A stretch of DNA of 16,074 nucleotides from DATKZB01 sp035528235 (GTDB lineage: Bacteria; Planctomycetota; Phycisphaerae; FEN-1346): positions 1-16,074 of the forward strand of contig DATKZB010000096.1 in the NCBI GenBank assembly GCA_035528235.1, written 5' to 3'. The translations under genes were made by a program, and so were the position numbers. Below, piece after piece: positions 7,147-13,962 of the stretch (the first letter of the stretch is position 1; every line of letters begins with the position of its first letter). The notes beneath the pieces were generated by a model. That model did not search any database and was not told the origin of the DNA. It was given only the letters and a program-made list of their open reading frames with translations.

Positions 7147-8706
7147 CTACTCGACGCTCTTGAGGCTGAGGCGGCGGGCCTCTGCGGCCAGTTCTTCGGC
7201 CTTCAGGCCCGCCTGGCGGGTGATCTCGGTGGCCACGACGGTCCCGGCCTCCTGGTCCTCGGCCGTCAGGTGGATGCGTCCCTTGCGGTCGTAGGAATAC
7301 GTGACGCGGACCAGGCTGCCGGCCGGGCGGCCGGGCGGCAGGCCGGTGACCTCGGCCGCGCCGATGACGATGTTGGCCTCGGGGGTGGGGGCGTCGCCCT
7401 GGACGACCTGGAGGATGATCTTCTGCTGCCCCTCGTAGGACGTCTGGTAGGTTTTCATGACGCTGACCGGCAGGCGGCTGTTCTTGGGGATGAGGACGTC
7501 GTTGCGGTACTCCAGCGTGCGGGCGTCCTTGATGATGAGGCCCAGAGCGTGGGCGGCGACGTCGGTGGTCCGGATCTTACCGAGGCGTTCGGCGGCCTCG
7601 GCCCCGAGTTCGTGCATCCGCTGGTCGCCGTGCAGGACGCAGATGGCGGCGTGGATGGCGGCGCCGAAGGCCACCGACTCGTCGAGCGGGACCTCGGCCC
7701 GGATCTCCTTGCCGCTCATCCGGGCCAGAAGCCTCTCGACCATCGGCATGCGGGTCGAGCCGCCGGTCGGAATGACCTTCCGGACGCCTTCCCAGGTGAG
7801 GCCGGCCTCTTCGAGGACCATCTCGGTCGTCAGTTGGGTGACGGCCAGGAGGTCCTCGGTCATGGACTCGAACTCCTCGCGGGTGGCCTCGTAGTTGCCC
7901 CAGTGGCCCTTGTAACTGACGGGGACGTTGGTCTTGTCGCGCCGGCTGAGGGTCTTCTTGGCCTCCTCGGCGCTGATCCACAGGTACGAGAGGGCCTGGG
8001 GGTTCTCGCGCGGGTCGTCGCTGAACTCCTTGCGGAACCGTTCGGCCAGATGGTTGACGAGCCGTTCGTCCCAGTCCTTGCCACCCAGTTCCACGTCGCC
8101 GTCGGTGGCCAGGGTGATGAACTCATCCCCCTTTTTCTCGATGACGGTGACGTCGAACGTGCCACCGCCGAGGTCGTAGACCAGGTAGACGCCGTCCTCG
8201 ACAGGCGTCGCCAACCCGTACGCCAAGGCGCTGGCGGTGGGCTCGTTGACGATGTCGAGGACGTCGATACCGGCGATGGCGCCGGCGTCCTCGGTGGCCT
8301 TGCGGCGGGCGTCGTCGAAGTAGGCGGGCACGGTGATGACGGCCCGGCGGATGGGGCCGATGTGCATCTCGGCGTCCTGCTTGACCTTCCGGAGGATGAG
8401 GGCCGAGATGGCCTCGGGGGTGTACGTCTCGCCGTCGACCTTGAACCGCCACTTGGGGTTGCCCATCTGGCGTTTGACGTTGAGGACGGCCCGGCCGGGG
8501 TTGGCGAGGGCCTCGCGGCGGGCATCGCGGCCGACGAGGACGCCTGTCTTGGTGAAGACGACGACCGAGGGGGTCAGGAGTTCGCCCTCGGCGTTCGGCA
8601 CGAGGACGGGCCGGCCGGACTTGTCGACGCAGGCGAGTTTCGACAGGGTGGTCCCGAGGTCGATGCCGACCGTTCGCTCCTCGGGGGCTGTCGGGGTTCC
8701 TGCCAT
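7147..8706 (-). CDS. Hsp70-family (DnaK-like) chaperone lacking the C-terminal lid
   Basis: 519 aa. The nucleotide-binding domain is complete: GIDLGTT (14-20), the PAYFDDARRKAT segment (127-138), VYDLGGGTFD (176-185), and PTGGSTRMP (313-321). The interdomain linker region (about 381-392, TDVAAHALGLII) replaces the usual DVTPLSLG. A β-type substrate-binding domain follows (GLPPGRPAG, then VTYSYDRKGRIHLTAED), but the chain ends at residue 519, about 120 residues short of classical DnaK, so the helical lid is missing. A lid-less Hsp70 should bind clients weakly and release them fast. The ATG at 8706 has GAGG seven bases upstream, and a strong promoter lies 34 bases away. It is divergent from an FHA-domain gene. 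It is probably a specialised paralogue, not the housekeeping DnaK, since no grpE or dnaJ is adjacent. Confidence 0.92.
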   Translation of the reverse strand: MAGTPTAPEERTVGIDLGTTLSKLACVDKSGRPVLVPNAEGELLTPSVVVFTKTGVLVGRDARREALANPGRAVLNVKRQMGNPKWRFKVDGETYTPEAISALILRKVKQDAEMHIGPIRRAVITVPAYFDDARRKATEDAGAIAGIDVLDIVNEPTASALAYGLATPVEDGVYLVYDLGGGTFDVTVIEKKGDEFITLATDGDVELGGKDWDERLVNHLAERFRKEFSDDPRENPQALSYLWISAEEAKKTLSRRDKTNVPVSYKGHWGNYEATREEFESMTEDLLAVTQLTTEMVLEEAGLTWEGVRKVIPTGGSTRMPMVERLLARMSGKEIRAEVPLDESVAFGAAIHAAICVLHGDQRMHELGAEAAERLGKIRTTDVAAHALGLIIKDARTLEYRNDVLIPKNSRLPVSVMKTYQTSYEGQQKIILQVVQGDAPTPEANIVIGAAEVTGLPPGRPAGSLVRVTYSYDRKGRIHLTAEDQEAGTVVATEITRQAGLKAEELAAEARRLSLKSVE

Positions 8707-8739
8707 ACGCTCGCCTCGTCCTGACCCGCAATTCCAGCC

Positions 8740-8767
8740 ATTCTAGGCCGGGCGGGCCGCTTGTCAA
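8740..8767 (-). promoter_or_regulatory. Sigma70-type promoter of the Hsp70-like gene
   Basis: On the minus strand TTGACA (8767-8762) and TAGAAT (8745-8740) are separated by 16 bases: a perfect -35 and a 5/6 -10. Transcription would begin near 8733, giving a leader of about 27 bases before the ATG at 8706. Confidence 0.72.
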
Positions 8768-8789
8768 GCCTGCGTGCGGTGAAGAGTGG

Positions 8790-8818
8790 TTGACGGTTCG
8801 GCCGCCATCGGATAGGAT
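8790..8818 (+). promoter_or_regulatory. Sigma70-type promoter of the FHA gene
   Basis: TTGACG (8790-8795) and TAGGAT (8813-8818) are separated by exactly 17 bases. Transcription would begin near 8825, leaving a leader of about 119 bases before the start at 8944. It lies back to back with the Hsp70 promoter, with 22 bases between the two -35 boxes, so one regulator could control both. Confidence 0.6.
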
Positions 8819-8943
8819 GGGCGTTTCCGGACTGCGCGGCGGCCTGTGGCTGTGGGTCGCCGCGTGCCGGACTCGCGACCCCGGGGGCATTTGGCCCGGC
8901 GCCGCACCCGGCCCCGAGCGTATAACCGTGGCGGAGCGACTCC

Positions 8944-10149
8944 ATGGCCACCGAGAAAAACGACGCGGATAACCTGCCCAGCCGCCGGCCGACGGTCCGG
9001 GTATCGTCGACGGGCGCCCGGGCCCACCTGACCTGCGTGGCGGGACCCGAAAAGGGGCAGACGTTCCGTATCGCCCCCGCCACCACCACCATCGGCCGCG
9101 ACGCCTCCTGCGACGTCGTCCTGGCGGAGACGGCCATCTCGCGGCAGCACTGCCGCATCGAACGCCGCGGCGATGCGTGGGCCATCGTCAACATGAGCAG
9201 CAACGGGACACGCCTCAAGAAGAAGCCCGTCGAGGAGGCGATCCTTGCCGACGGCAACGAGATCCGCATCGGTGCCAAGACGCGGCTGGAGTTCGTCGTC
9301 GAGGAACTGCCCAAACTCGCGGGCGGGCGTCCGCAGTTCCGGGCCCGCAGCATCGGCGACGAGGCGGACGCGGCCGAGGAAGAAGTGGCCGAAGTGCCCC
9401 AGGAGCAGGCCTCGCTCTTCAAGCGGCGCAAGGGCCTGTTTATCGGCCTGGGCGCCTACCTGGGATTGATGCTGATCATGGCCGCCATCCTGGGCTTCGG
9501 CGGCTGCCCGACGATGACGCAAAGAGGCGGAATCCCGAGGCTGGGGCTCGACGAGATGATCATCCCGGCCCCGGGGGCCAAGCCCCTGCGGATCGCACGG
9601 GCCGGCCCGGAGGGCATCTGGTGCGAGAACGAGTTGGGCGAGCCGCGGCTCGTCTCCAACGAGGACATCTCCTCGGGCAAGGCCGTCCACGTGCCGGGCA
9701 TTCGCCAGGCCATCGATGTTCAGTATCTTGAACCATCCCAGGCCCCGAAGGGACACCTCTACGTCATCGATCAGAAGAACCGCGGCCTGGCCGAGCGCGA
9801 CAAGAAGAAGGCCATCGAGCAGTACCTCGTGTGCGACATGCCCGGCAAGGAGCAATGCCTGTTCGACTCGGTCCGGCTGTTCCAGAGGGCGCTGGCGTAC
9901 TACGGCATGACGTTCCTGCCCGACTCCAACGAGAACAAGATCCGCCTGACGGCGCTCGACAGGCTCATCGACAAGGTCCACAACCTGTACACGCAGGCCA
10001 TCGTCTTCGAGAAGGCCGGCGAATACCAGCAGGCCTGGGCAACGTACAAAACGATCCTGAAGTACGTTCCCGAAGCGAAGAACCCCGTCTTCCGAAACGT
10101 CTCCCGCCGAATGGCCGCCCTGAAGCCACACATGCCGAAAAAGAGGTAG
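8944..10149 (+). CDS. FHA-domain single-pass membrane protein with exported TPR-like tail
   Basis: 401 aa. Residues 27-118 are a forkhead-associated domain with the phosphothreonine-binding residues visible: Gly51-Arg52, Ser66 and His69 in SRQH, and Asn87-Gly88-Thr89 in SSNGT. A charged linker with an acidic stretch (136-156) leads to Lys/Arg-rich KRRKG and one membrane helix (about 164-184), so the FHA domain is cytoplasmic and about 215 residues lie outside. The exported part ends in a TPR-like helix pair (about 346-375, LYTQAIVFEKAGEYQQAWATYK). FHA domains read phosphothreonines, so partners of Ser/Thr kinases, such as the one encoded 5.6 kb away, are likely (inference). ATG 8944 has GGCGGAG seven bases upstream. 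The domain order, cytoplasmic module then TM then TPR-like tail, mirrors that kinase. Confidence 0.88.
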   Translation: MATEKNDADNLPSRRPTVRVSSTGARAHLTCVAGPEKGQTFRIAPATTTIGRDASCDVVLAETAISRQHCRIERRGDAWAIVNMSSNGTRLKKKPVEEAILADGNEIRIGAKTRLEFVVEELPKLAGGRPQFRARSIGDEADAAEEEVAEVPQEQASLFKRRKGLFIGLGAYLGLMLIMAAILGFGGCPTMTQRGGIPRLGLDEMIIPAPGAKPLRIARAGPEGIWCENELGEPRLVSNEDISSGKAVHVPGIRQAIDVQYLEPSQAPKGHLYVIDQKNRGLAERDKKKAIEQYLVCDMPGKEQCLFDSVRLFQRALAYYGMTFLPDSNENKIRLTALDRLIDKVHNLYTQAIVFEKAGEYQQAWATYKTILKYVPEAKNPVFRNVSRRMAALKPHMPKKR

Positions 10150-10207
10150 GCTGGGGAGGCTCGGCAGGCAGGCCCGCGACATCCTCGCCAGCGGACCGCG
10201 GCACCCC
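10150..10207. other. Convergent intergenic gap
   Basis: 58 bases between the stop codons of the FHA gene and the J-like gene. I see no strong hairpin or U-tract, so neither gene has an obvious intrinsic terminator here. Confidence 0.4.
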
Positions 10208-11611
10208 TTATCCCTTCGGGGCAGGCGCCTTCGGTGCCGGCCCGGGGGGCGAAGACGGGCCGTTCGGCACCTCGACAGGGGCGCCGGGCTCGCGTTTGTC
10301 TCCCCGGACGCCGAAGAACTTCACGTTGGACGGAGACCTCGGCTCCACCGGCGGGGGCGGACCCTTCCCGGCCGGATACTTCTTCCTGAATTCAGCCAGC
10401 CAGTCGGGTGGCGATTCCTCGATCGTCGGCACGCGCGGGGACGGCGGGCCGACGGGGGGCTGCGGCCGGACCGTCGCCGCCTGGATGCCGACCCGCTGGG
10501 GATCCCCCGCATCGGGGGCCGGAGTGTCCGGCTGCCACGGTTGCACAATCCCGGCCAGCACCAGAAAGGCCACGACCAGCGCCAGCACGCCGGTCGCAAC
10601 AGCCAGGGCCACCAGGAGCTGCGGCCGGGCGGCAATCCAGTCGCCGACCCATGCCGGCACCGACCCCGCCCCCCGGCCGACCTTCTGGAGTCGCCGGCGC
10701 GCACGCCGTGCCGCCAGCGAGGCCGTCTGGCCGGCCGACAGGTCGACCGGCGCCTCGTCCATCCGGGCCAGCGCGCGGTCCAGGTCGGCCTTGTGCTTGC
10801 CCAGGAGCCTGGCGACGGCGGCCAGCACTTTGCCTTTGCCCACGTCGCCGCCCCAGCGACGGATGCGTCGGCCGAGTCTCAGTAGAACGGCCTCGGCGTC
10901 CGTCTTGGCCTGGGTGACAATCCGGGCCCGAGAGAACACGTGCTGGGCCTGGCTGACCTCCTCGGCCACCAGGCGGGCCAGCCCTTCCGGGATGGCCAGG
11001 AGTTTCTGGATCTGCTTGACGGCCTCGATCCGCTTCTCCAGCGCGCCGACGCGCAGACACTGGCCCAACACCACCAGGTCGCGGTAAATCCAGAGACTGA
11101 TGGGCAGGGGCACTCCGTGCTCGCCCTGCGGCGGCCAGCCGCCGGCCCGTTTCGTCAGCCGCTGCATGAAATACGGCATCAGGCGGGTAACCGGAACGCC
11201 TCGCAACTGGCACGCCGTCAGAAAGGCCTCCAGGACGGCCGCCTCCTTGGCCGCGCCATCACAGTGGGTCTGGTACAGTTCCTCGACAGCCGCACGCCAT
11301 TGGGCCATCAGTTTGCCGTCGTAGGCCCGTTTCTTCTCGGCGTTCGTCAGGACCGACACGGCTTGGCCGACCTCGGCCAGCAATTCGAGCGCCTGCTTGC
11401 GGTAGAGGCCGATCTGGTAGGCCCGGAGTTTGCGTTTGACGTGGCGTCCGGCGTGCAGGACGGCTGTCTCGTCGCTCTCGAGTTCCGGCAGGCCCAGCAG
11501 GCCGTAGTACGAGGGCGCCGGGTTCTTGATACCGAGCCAGTCGCGGTACATGACCTCGCGCGGCAGGTCGCCCTGGGCAGCCCGGCTCCGGTTTGAGTGT
11601 AGGTTGACCAT
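10208..11611 (-). CDS. J-like domain membrane protein without the HPD motif
   Basis: 467 aa from ATG 11611, the first start downstream of its promoter; no clear ribosome binding site precedes it, and an internal ATG at 11551 (GAGG upstream) is an alternative. Residues 22-98 run YRDWLGI…YYGLLGLPELESD…KKRAYD, the outline of a J domain as found in many planctomycete proteins, but the HPD tripeptide that activates Hsp70 is missing (the loop reads HVKRKLRAYQIG). A helical region without recognised motifs follows (about 105-310), with a Lys/Arg-rich stretch at 301-310, then one membrane helix (about 330-354) and a Pro-rich exported tail of about 113 residues. It may be a scaffold rather than a true Hsp70 co-chaperone, although a lid-less Hsp70 is encoded nearby. 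It converges on the FHA gene. Confidence 0.75.
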   Translation of the reverse strand: MVNLHSNRSRAAQGDLPREVMYRDWLGIKNPAPSYYGLLGLPELESDETAVLHAGRHVKRKLRAYQIGLYRKQALELLAEVGQAVSVLTNAEKKRAYDGKLMAQWRAAVEELYQTHCDGAAKEAAVLEAFLTACQLRGVPVTRLMPYFMQRLTKRAGGWPPQGEHGVPLPISLWIYRDLVVLGQCLRVGALEKRIEAVKQIQKLLAIPEGLARLVAEEVSQAQHVFSRARIVTQAKTDAEAVLLRLGRRIRRWGGDVGKGKVLAAVARLLGKHKADLDRALARMDEAPVDLSAGQTASLAARRARRRLQKVGRGAGSVPAWVGDWIAARPQLLVALAVATGVLALVVAFLVLAGIVQPWQPDTPAPDAGDPQRVGIQAATVRPQPPVGPPSPRVPTIEESPPDWLAEFRKKYPAGKGPPPPVEPRSPSNVKFFGVRGDKREPGAPVEVPNGPSSPPGPAPKAPAPKG

Positions 11612-11639
11612 TAGCGTTTCTGTGGGCAGACCCCAGCCC

Positions 11640-11660
11640 AAAACGGTATGATATCGTTTT
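11640..11660. promoter_or_regulatory. AT-rich dyad overlapping the promoter: candidate operator
   Basis: Arms AAAACGGTAT (11640-11649) and ATATCGTTTT (11651-11660) are inverted repeats matching at 9 of 10 positions around a central G. The dyad covers the -10 box and the predicted start site of the J-like gene. Size, symmetry and position fit a repressor dimer site. Confidence 0.5.
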
Positions 11661-11676
11661 CCGTGAGGCGTGGCAA
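11648..11676 (-). promoter_or_regulatory. Sigma70-type promoter of the J-like gene
   Basis: On the minus strand TTGCCA (11676-11671) and TATCAT (11653-11648) are exactly 17 bases apart, each matching 5 of 6 consensus bases. Transcription would start near 11641, 30 bases before the ATG at 11611. This rules out a further upstream in-frame TTG at 11686 as the start. Confidence 0.68.
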
Positions 11677-11706
11677 GCGGCCACAATCCCGAAGTTCGGC
11701 CCCCCT

Positions 11707-11719
11707 CCCGGTAACCGGG
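11707..11719. promoter_or_regulatory. Palindrome upstream of pus10
   Basis: CCCGGT-A-ACCGGG is a perfect inverted repeat with 6-base arms, ending 23 bases before the pus10 ATG. It could be a second operator or an RNA stem in a pus10 leader. A possible -10 (TAGTAT, 11727-11732) follows, but no -35 is visible. Confidence 0.3.
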
Positions 11720-11742
11720 GGATCACTAGTATTACGGTTCAC

Positions 11743-12936
11743 ATGCCCGAACGCGCATGGCGGAAAACCCGATTGGCCGACGCCATGGCCCAGGACGACC
11801 TCCGGGCCCGGGCCCGTGCGGCCGTCGCCACGGGCCCCCTGTGCGATGCCTGCCTGGGTCGGCTCTTCGCCGAGGTCGATACCGGCCTCGCAAACGAGCA
11901 ACGGGGGCGCACCATCCGCCAAGCCCTTGGCGCACCGCCGCCGACCGAAACGTGTGCCCTCTGCCATAACCTGTTTGACGCCGTCGACGAGTGGCTCGTT
12001 CGCGCCAGGCAGGCCTTGGCGGGGTGGGAGTTCGCCACGTTCGCCGCCTCGTCGCACGCCGACCCCGCCGTGGCCCAGCGCGAAGCGGCCCTGTGGGACC
12101 GCGCCGGCGGCGACCTCGCCGAACCGTACAAGCAGGCCTTCAACCGCCGGCTCGGCATCGCCCTGTACAAGGCCACCGGCCACGACATCGACCTCGTCCA
12201 CCCCGACGTCTGGGTCGTCGCCCACCATGCCACGGGCAAGGTGACCCTGCGCATCGAACCGCTCCTCGTCCGCAGCCGGTACCGCAAACTCGTGCGCGGC
12301 ATTCCGCAGTGCCGATGGCGGTCCTGGCCCACGAGCGTCCAGCAGATCATCGGCGACCCCATCCTCGCGGCGACCGAAGGCCGAGATCACGTCTTCCACG
12401 GCTGCGGACGCGAGGACACCGACGTCCGGTGCCTGGGCGAGCGGCCGTTCGTTCTGGAGGTCGCCCGGCCCCGGCGCCGCTTCCTCGACTGGGCGGCCCT
12501 GGCGCAGACCATCAACCGGTCCGGCCAGGTCGAGGTGACGGGCCTGGAGCCGTGCCGGCGGCCGGAAGTCGCGCGGCTCAAGAGCGCGCGGCCCGAGAAG
12601 ACGTACCGCGCCCTCGTGCGCCTGGCCGAGGATGCGGACGAGGCGCAGTTGGCCCGTCTGGCGGAACTCGTGGGCACGATTGCCCAGCGAACGCCGCAGC
12701 GCGTCCTCAGGCGCCGGGCGGACCGCGTCCGCCGCCGCCGCGTCTGTTCGCTCGAGTGGAAACGCCTCGGGCCACGCGACGTTGAACTGGTGGTCCGCGC
12801 CCGGGCGGGAACCTACATCAAGGAACTCATCAACGGCGACGACGGCCGCACACACCCCAGTGTGGCCGAGGTCCTGGGCACGGCCGCCGCGTGCGCCGAA
12901 CTCGACGTCCTGGCCGTCCACATCGACGACCCCTAG
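11743..12936 (+). CDS. pus10: Pus10-family tRNA pseudouridine synthase (archaeal/eukaryotic type)
   Basis: 397 aa, in the range of archaeal Pus10. The N-terminal domain has the zinc-type pairs Cys34-x2-Cys37 (LCDACLGRLF) and Cys71-x2-Cys74 (TCALC). The catalytic region is FHGCGREDTDVRCLG (218-232), matching the GREDxDxRxLG motif that carries the catalytic Asp, followed by RPFVLEVARPRRR (234-246). The C-terminal RAGTYIKELINGDDGRTHPSVAEVLG (355-379) contains the conserved GTYIKE and GRT.PS elements. Pus10 makes pseudouridine 54 and/or 55 in the tRNA TΨC arm in archaea and eukaryotes; bacteria normally use TruB for Ψ55. ATG 11743 lacks a ribosome binding site and sits only about 10 bases after a possible -10, so translation may be near-leaderless; ATG 11785 (also without a site) is an alternative. 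Its TAG stop falls inside the left arm of a palindromic element. Confidence 0.9.
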   Translation: MPERAWRKTRLADAMAQDDLRARARAAVATGPLCDACLGRLFAEVDTGLANEQRGRTIRQALGAPPPTETCALCHNLFDAVDEWLVRARQALAGWEFATFAASSHADPAVAQREAALWDRAGGDLAEPYKQAFNRRLGIALYKATGHDIDLVHPDVWVVAHHATGKVTLRIEPLLVRSRYRKLVRGIPQCRWRSWPTSVQQIIGDPILAATEGRDHVFHGCGREDTDVRCLGERPFVLEVARPRRRFLDWAALAQTINRSGQVEVTGLEPCRRPEVARLKSARPEKTYRALVRLAEDADEAQLARLAELVGTIAQRTPQRVLRRRADRVRRRRVCSLEWKRLGPRDVELVVRARAGTYIKELINGDDGRTHPSVAEVLGTAAACAELDVLAVHIDDP

Positions 12937-13072
12937 AGCGGCTCAAGATCGCGTATTGGCGCCACTGCTTGTGCGCGGTGGGTCCCCGTACCCACCGCGC
13001 TGACCCGCAGTCGGACCTCGAGCGCGGCGGGTGCGGGGACCCGCCGCGCGAACACGCAATGTTGAACTGCTC
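12936..13072. repeat. Composite palindromic element between pus10 and the PHP gene
   Basis: Imperfect outer arms (12936-12958 beginning GAGCGGCTCAA, and 13051-13072 whose complement begins GAGCAGTTCAA) match at about 17 of 23 positions. Inside are two hairpins with perfect 11-bp stems: GCGCGGTGGGT (12973-12983) with 12990-13000, loop CCCCGT, and GCGCGGCGGGT (13022-13032) with 13039-13049, loop GCGGGG. The second hairpin is the inverted copy of the first, with 3 differences in 28. The layout resembles REP doublets (BIME/REPIN) or a MITE. Lying between convergent genes it could also act as a two-way transcription barrier. No target duplication is evident. Confidence 0.6.
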
Positions 13073-13097
13073 CAGTCGCCTCGGAACGCGCGGCGGG

Positions 13098-13907
13098 CTA
13101 CGCCCGAAGGGCGACCGCGTACGGCCGGCCCTGCCGGTAGCCGGTGACCTCAAGGAACCCGGCCTCGCGCAAGGCGGCCTCGGCCTGAGCGAAGGCGTGA
13201 GCCACGTCGGTCGGTCGGTGGGCGTCGGCCCCGACCGTGACGAGGTGGCCGCCCAGGGCGCGGTACCGGCGGAGGATTTCGACGTCGGCCGCCAGGCCCA
13301 GCCCGCGGTCCAGGATGTGGTGCGTGTTGACCTCGATGGCCACGCCGCCGGCCACGCAGCACGCCAGGATGTCCTCCACCCGCTGCCAGTACCACGCGTC
13401 GCGCAGGGGGCCGACGCGGTCGGGCAGTTGCTTGAAGACGTAATCGAAGTGCCCGATGACGTGGCACCAGCCCGACGTGGCCAGGGCCTCGACCTCGGCG
13501 AAGTATTCGGCCAGCAGGTTCCGCATGTCGAGGTCGGGCGGGGCCTCCCGCGGCAGGCGGAAGATGGGGTGCCCGGCCGCCGAGTGGACCGAGCCGATGA
13601 GATAATCGAACTCCCAGGCGGCCAGGACCTCGCCGACCTCGGTGCCGTACGCGCGGCGAAAATCAAACTCCAGGCCCTTGCGGATCACCAGCCGCCCGGC
13701 GTAGGCCGCCTGCACCTCGGCAATCGACGCCGAGTACGCCTCGTAGTCGAGGTACCCGTAGGCGGGATCGTCGCGGTCGAAGTCGAGGTGCTCCGTGAAG
13801 GCGATCTCTGCCAGTCCGCGGGCCAGCGCGGCCTCGCACATCTCGAGCATCGGCGCTTTGCCGTCGGCGCTGTGCGTCGAGTGCATGTGATAGTCGATCG
13901 GGATCAT
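13098..13907 (-). CDS. PHP-family metal phosphoesterase, probably histidinol-phosphatase (HisJ/HisK type)
   Basis: 269 aa from ATG 13907, with AGGA nine bases upstream; longer in-frame starts lie inside a repeat and are rejected. The PHP metal ligands are all visible: DYHMHSTHS with His7 and His9, Asp15, Glu39-His40 (AFTEH), Glu80 (GLEFDF), His108 (GSVHSA), His153 (GHFDYV), Glu192 (EVNTH) and Asp228/His230 (GADAHRP). Length and motif order fit the HisJ/HisK group, which removes phosphate from L-histidinol phosphate in histidine synthesis using a tri-metal centre in the cytoplasm. No other his gene is in the window, so another phosphoester substrate is possible. It follows an ABC exporter gene on the same strand but is separated from it by a MITE-like element. 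Confidence 0.85.
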   Translation of the reverse strand: MIPIDYHMHSTHSADGKAPMLEMCEAALARGLAEIAFTEHLDFDRDDPAYGYLDYEAYSASIAEVQAAYAGRLVIRKGLEFDFRRAYGTEVGEVLAAWEFDYLIGSVHSAAGHPIFRLPREAPPDLDMRNLLAEYFAEVEALATSGWCHVIGHFDYVFKQLPDRVGPLRDAWYWQRVEDILACCVAGGVAIEVNTHHILDRGLGLAADVEILRRYRALGGHLVTVGADAHRPTDVAHAFAQAEAALREAGFLEVTGYRQGRPYAVALRA

Positions 13908-13931
13908 CGGGCATCCTGTGGCCGTCCGCCT

Positions 13932-13946
13932 GCCGCGCCGCGCGGC
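13932..13946. promoter_or_regulatory. GC palindrome in the PHP gene leader
   Basis: GCCGCGC-C-GCGCGGC, a perfect inverted repeat with 7-base arms, lies 24 bases upstream of the PHP start. It may be an operator or leader stem; chance occurrence is not excluded at this GC content. Confidence 0.25.
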
Positions 13947-13962
13947 TATCCGCACTGTCGTG

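Noticed and set aside
6949..8724. A 591-codon plus-strand frame
   Set aside because: It is the antisense shadow of the Hsp70-like gene and part of cpaF, with no recognisable domain.
8707..8943. CIRCE/HrcA operator or other heat-shock element near the Hsp70 gene
   Set aside because: No TTAGCACTC-type inverted repeat is present; only sigma70-like boxes are visible.
8764..10182. A 472-codon minus-strand frame
   Set aside because: It is antisense to the FHA gene, whose motifs and ribosome binding site are clear, and overlaps that gene's promoter.
11612..11686. N-terminal extension of the J-like gene to a TTG at 11686
   Set aside because: The TTG lies upstream of the mapped-by-sequence promoter (-35 at 11676-11671), so it would not be transcribed from it; the added residues have no domain character.
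12973..13049. CRISPR array (similar GC-rich repeats in tandem)
   Set aside because: There are only two units, they are inverted relative to each other, and no unique spacers of regular length or cas genes are present.
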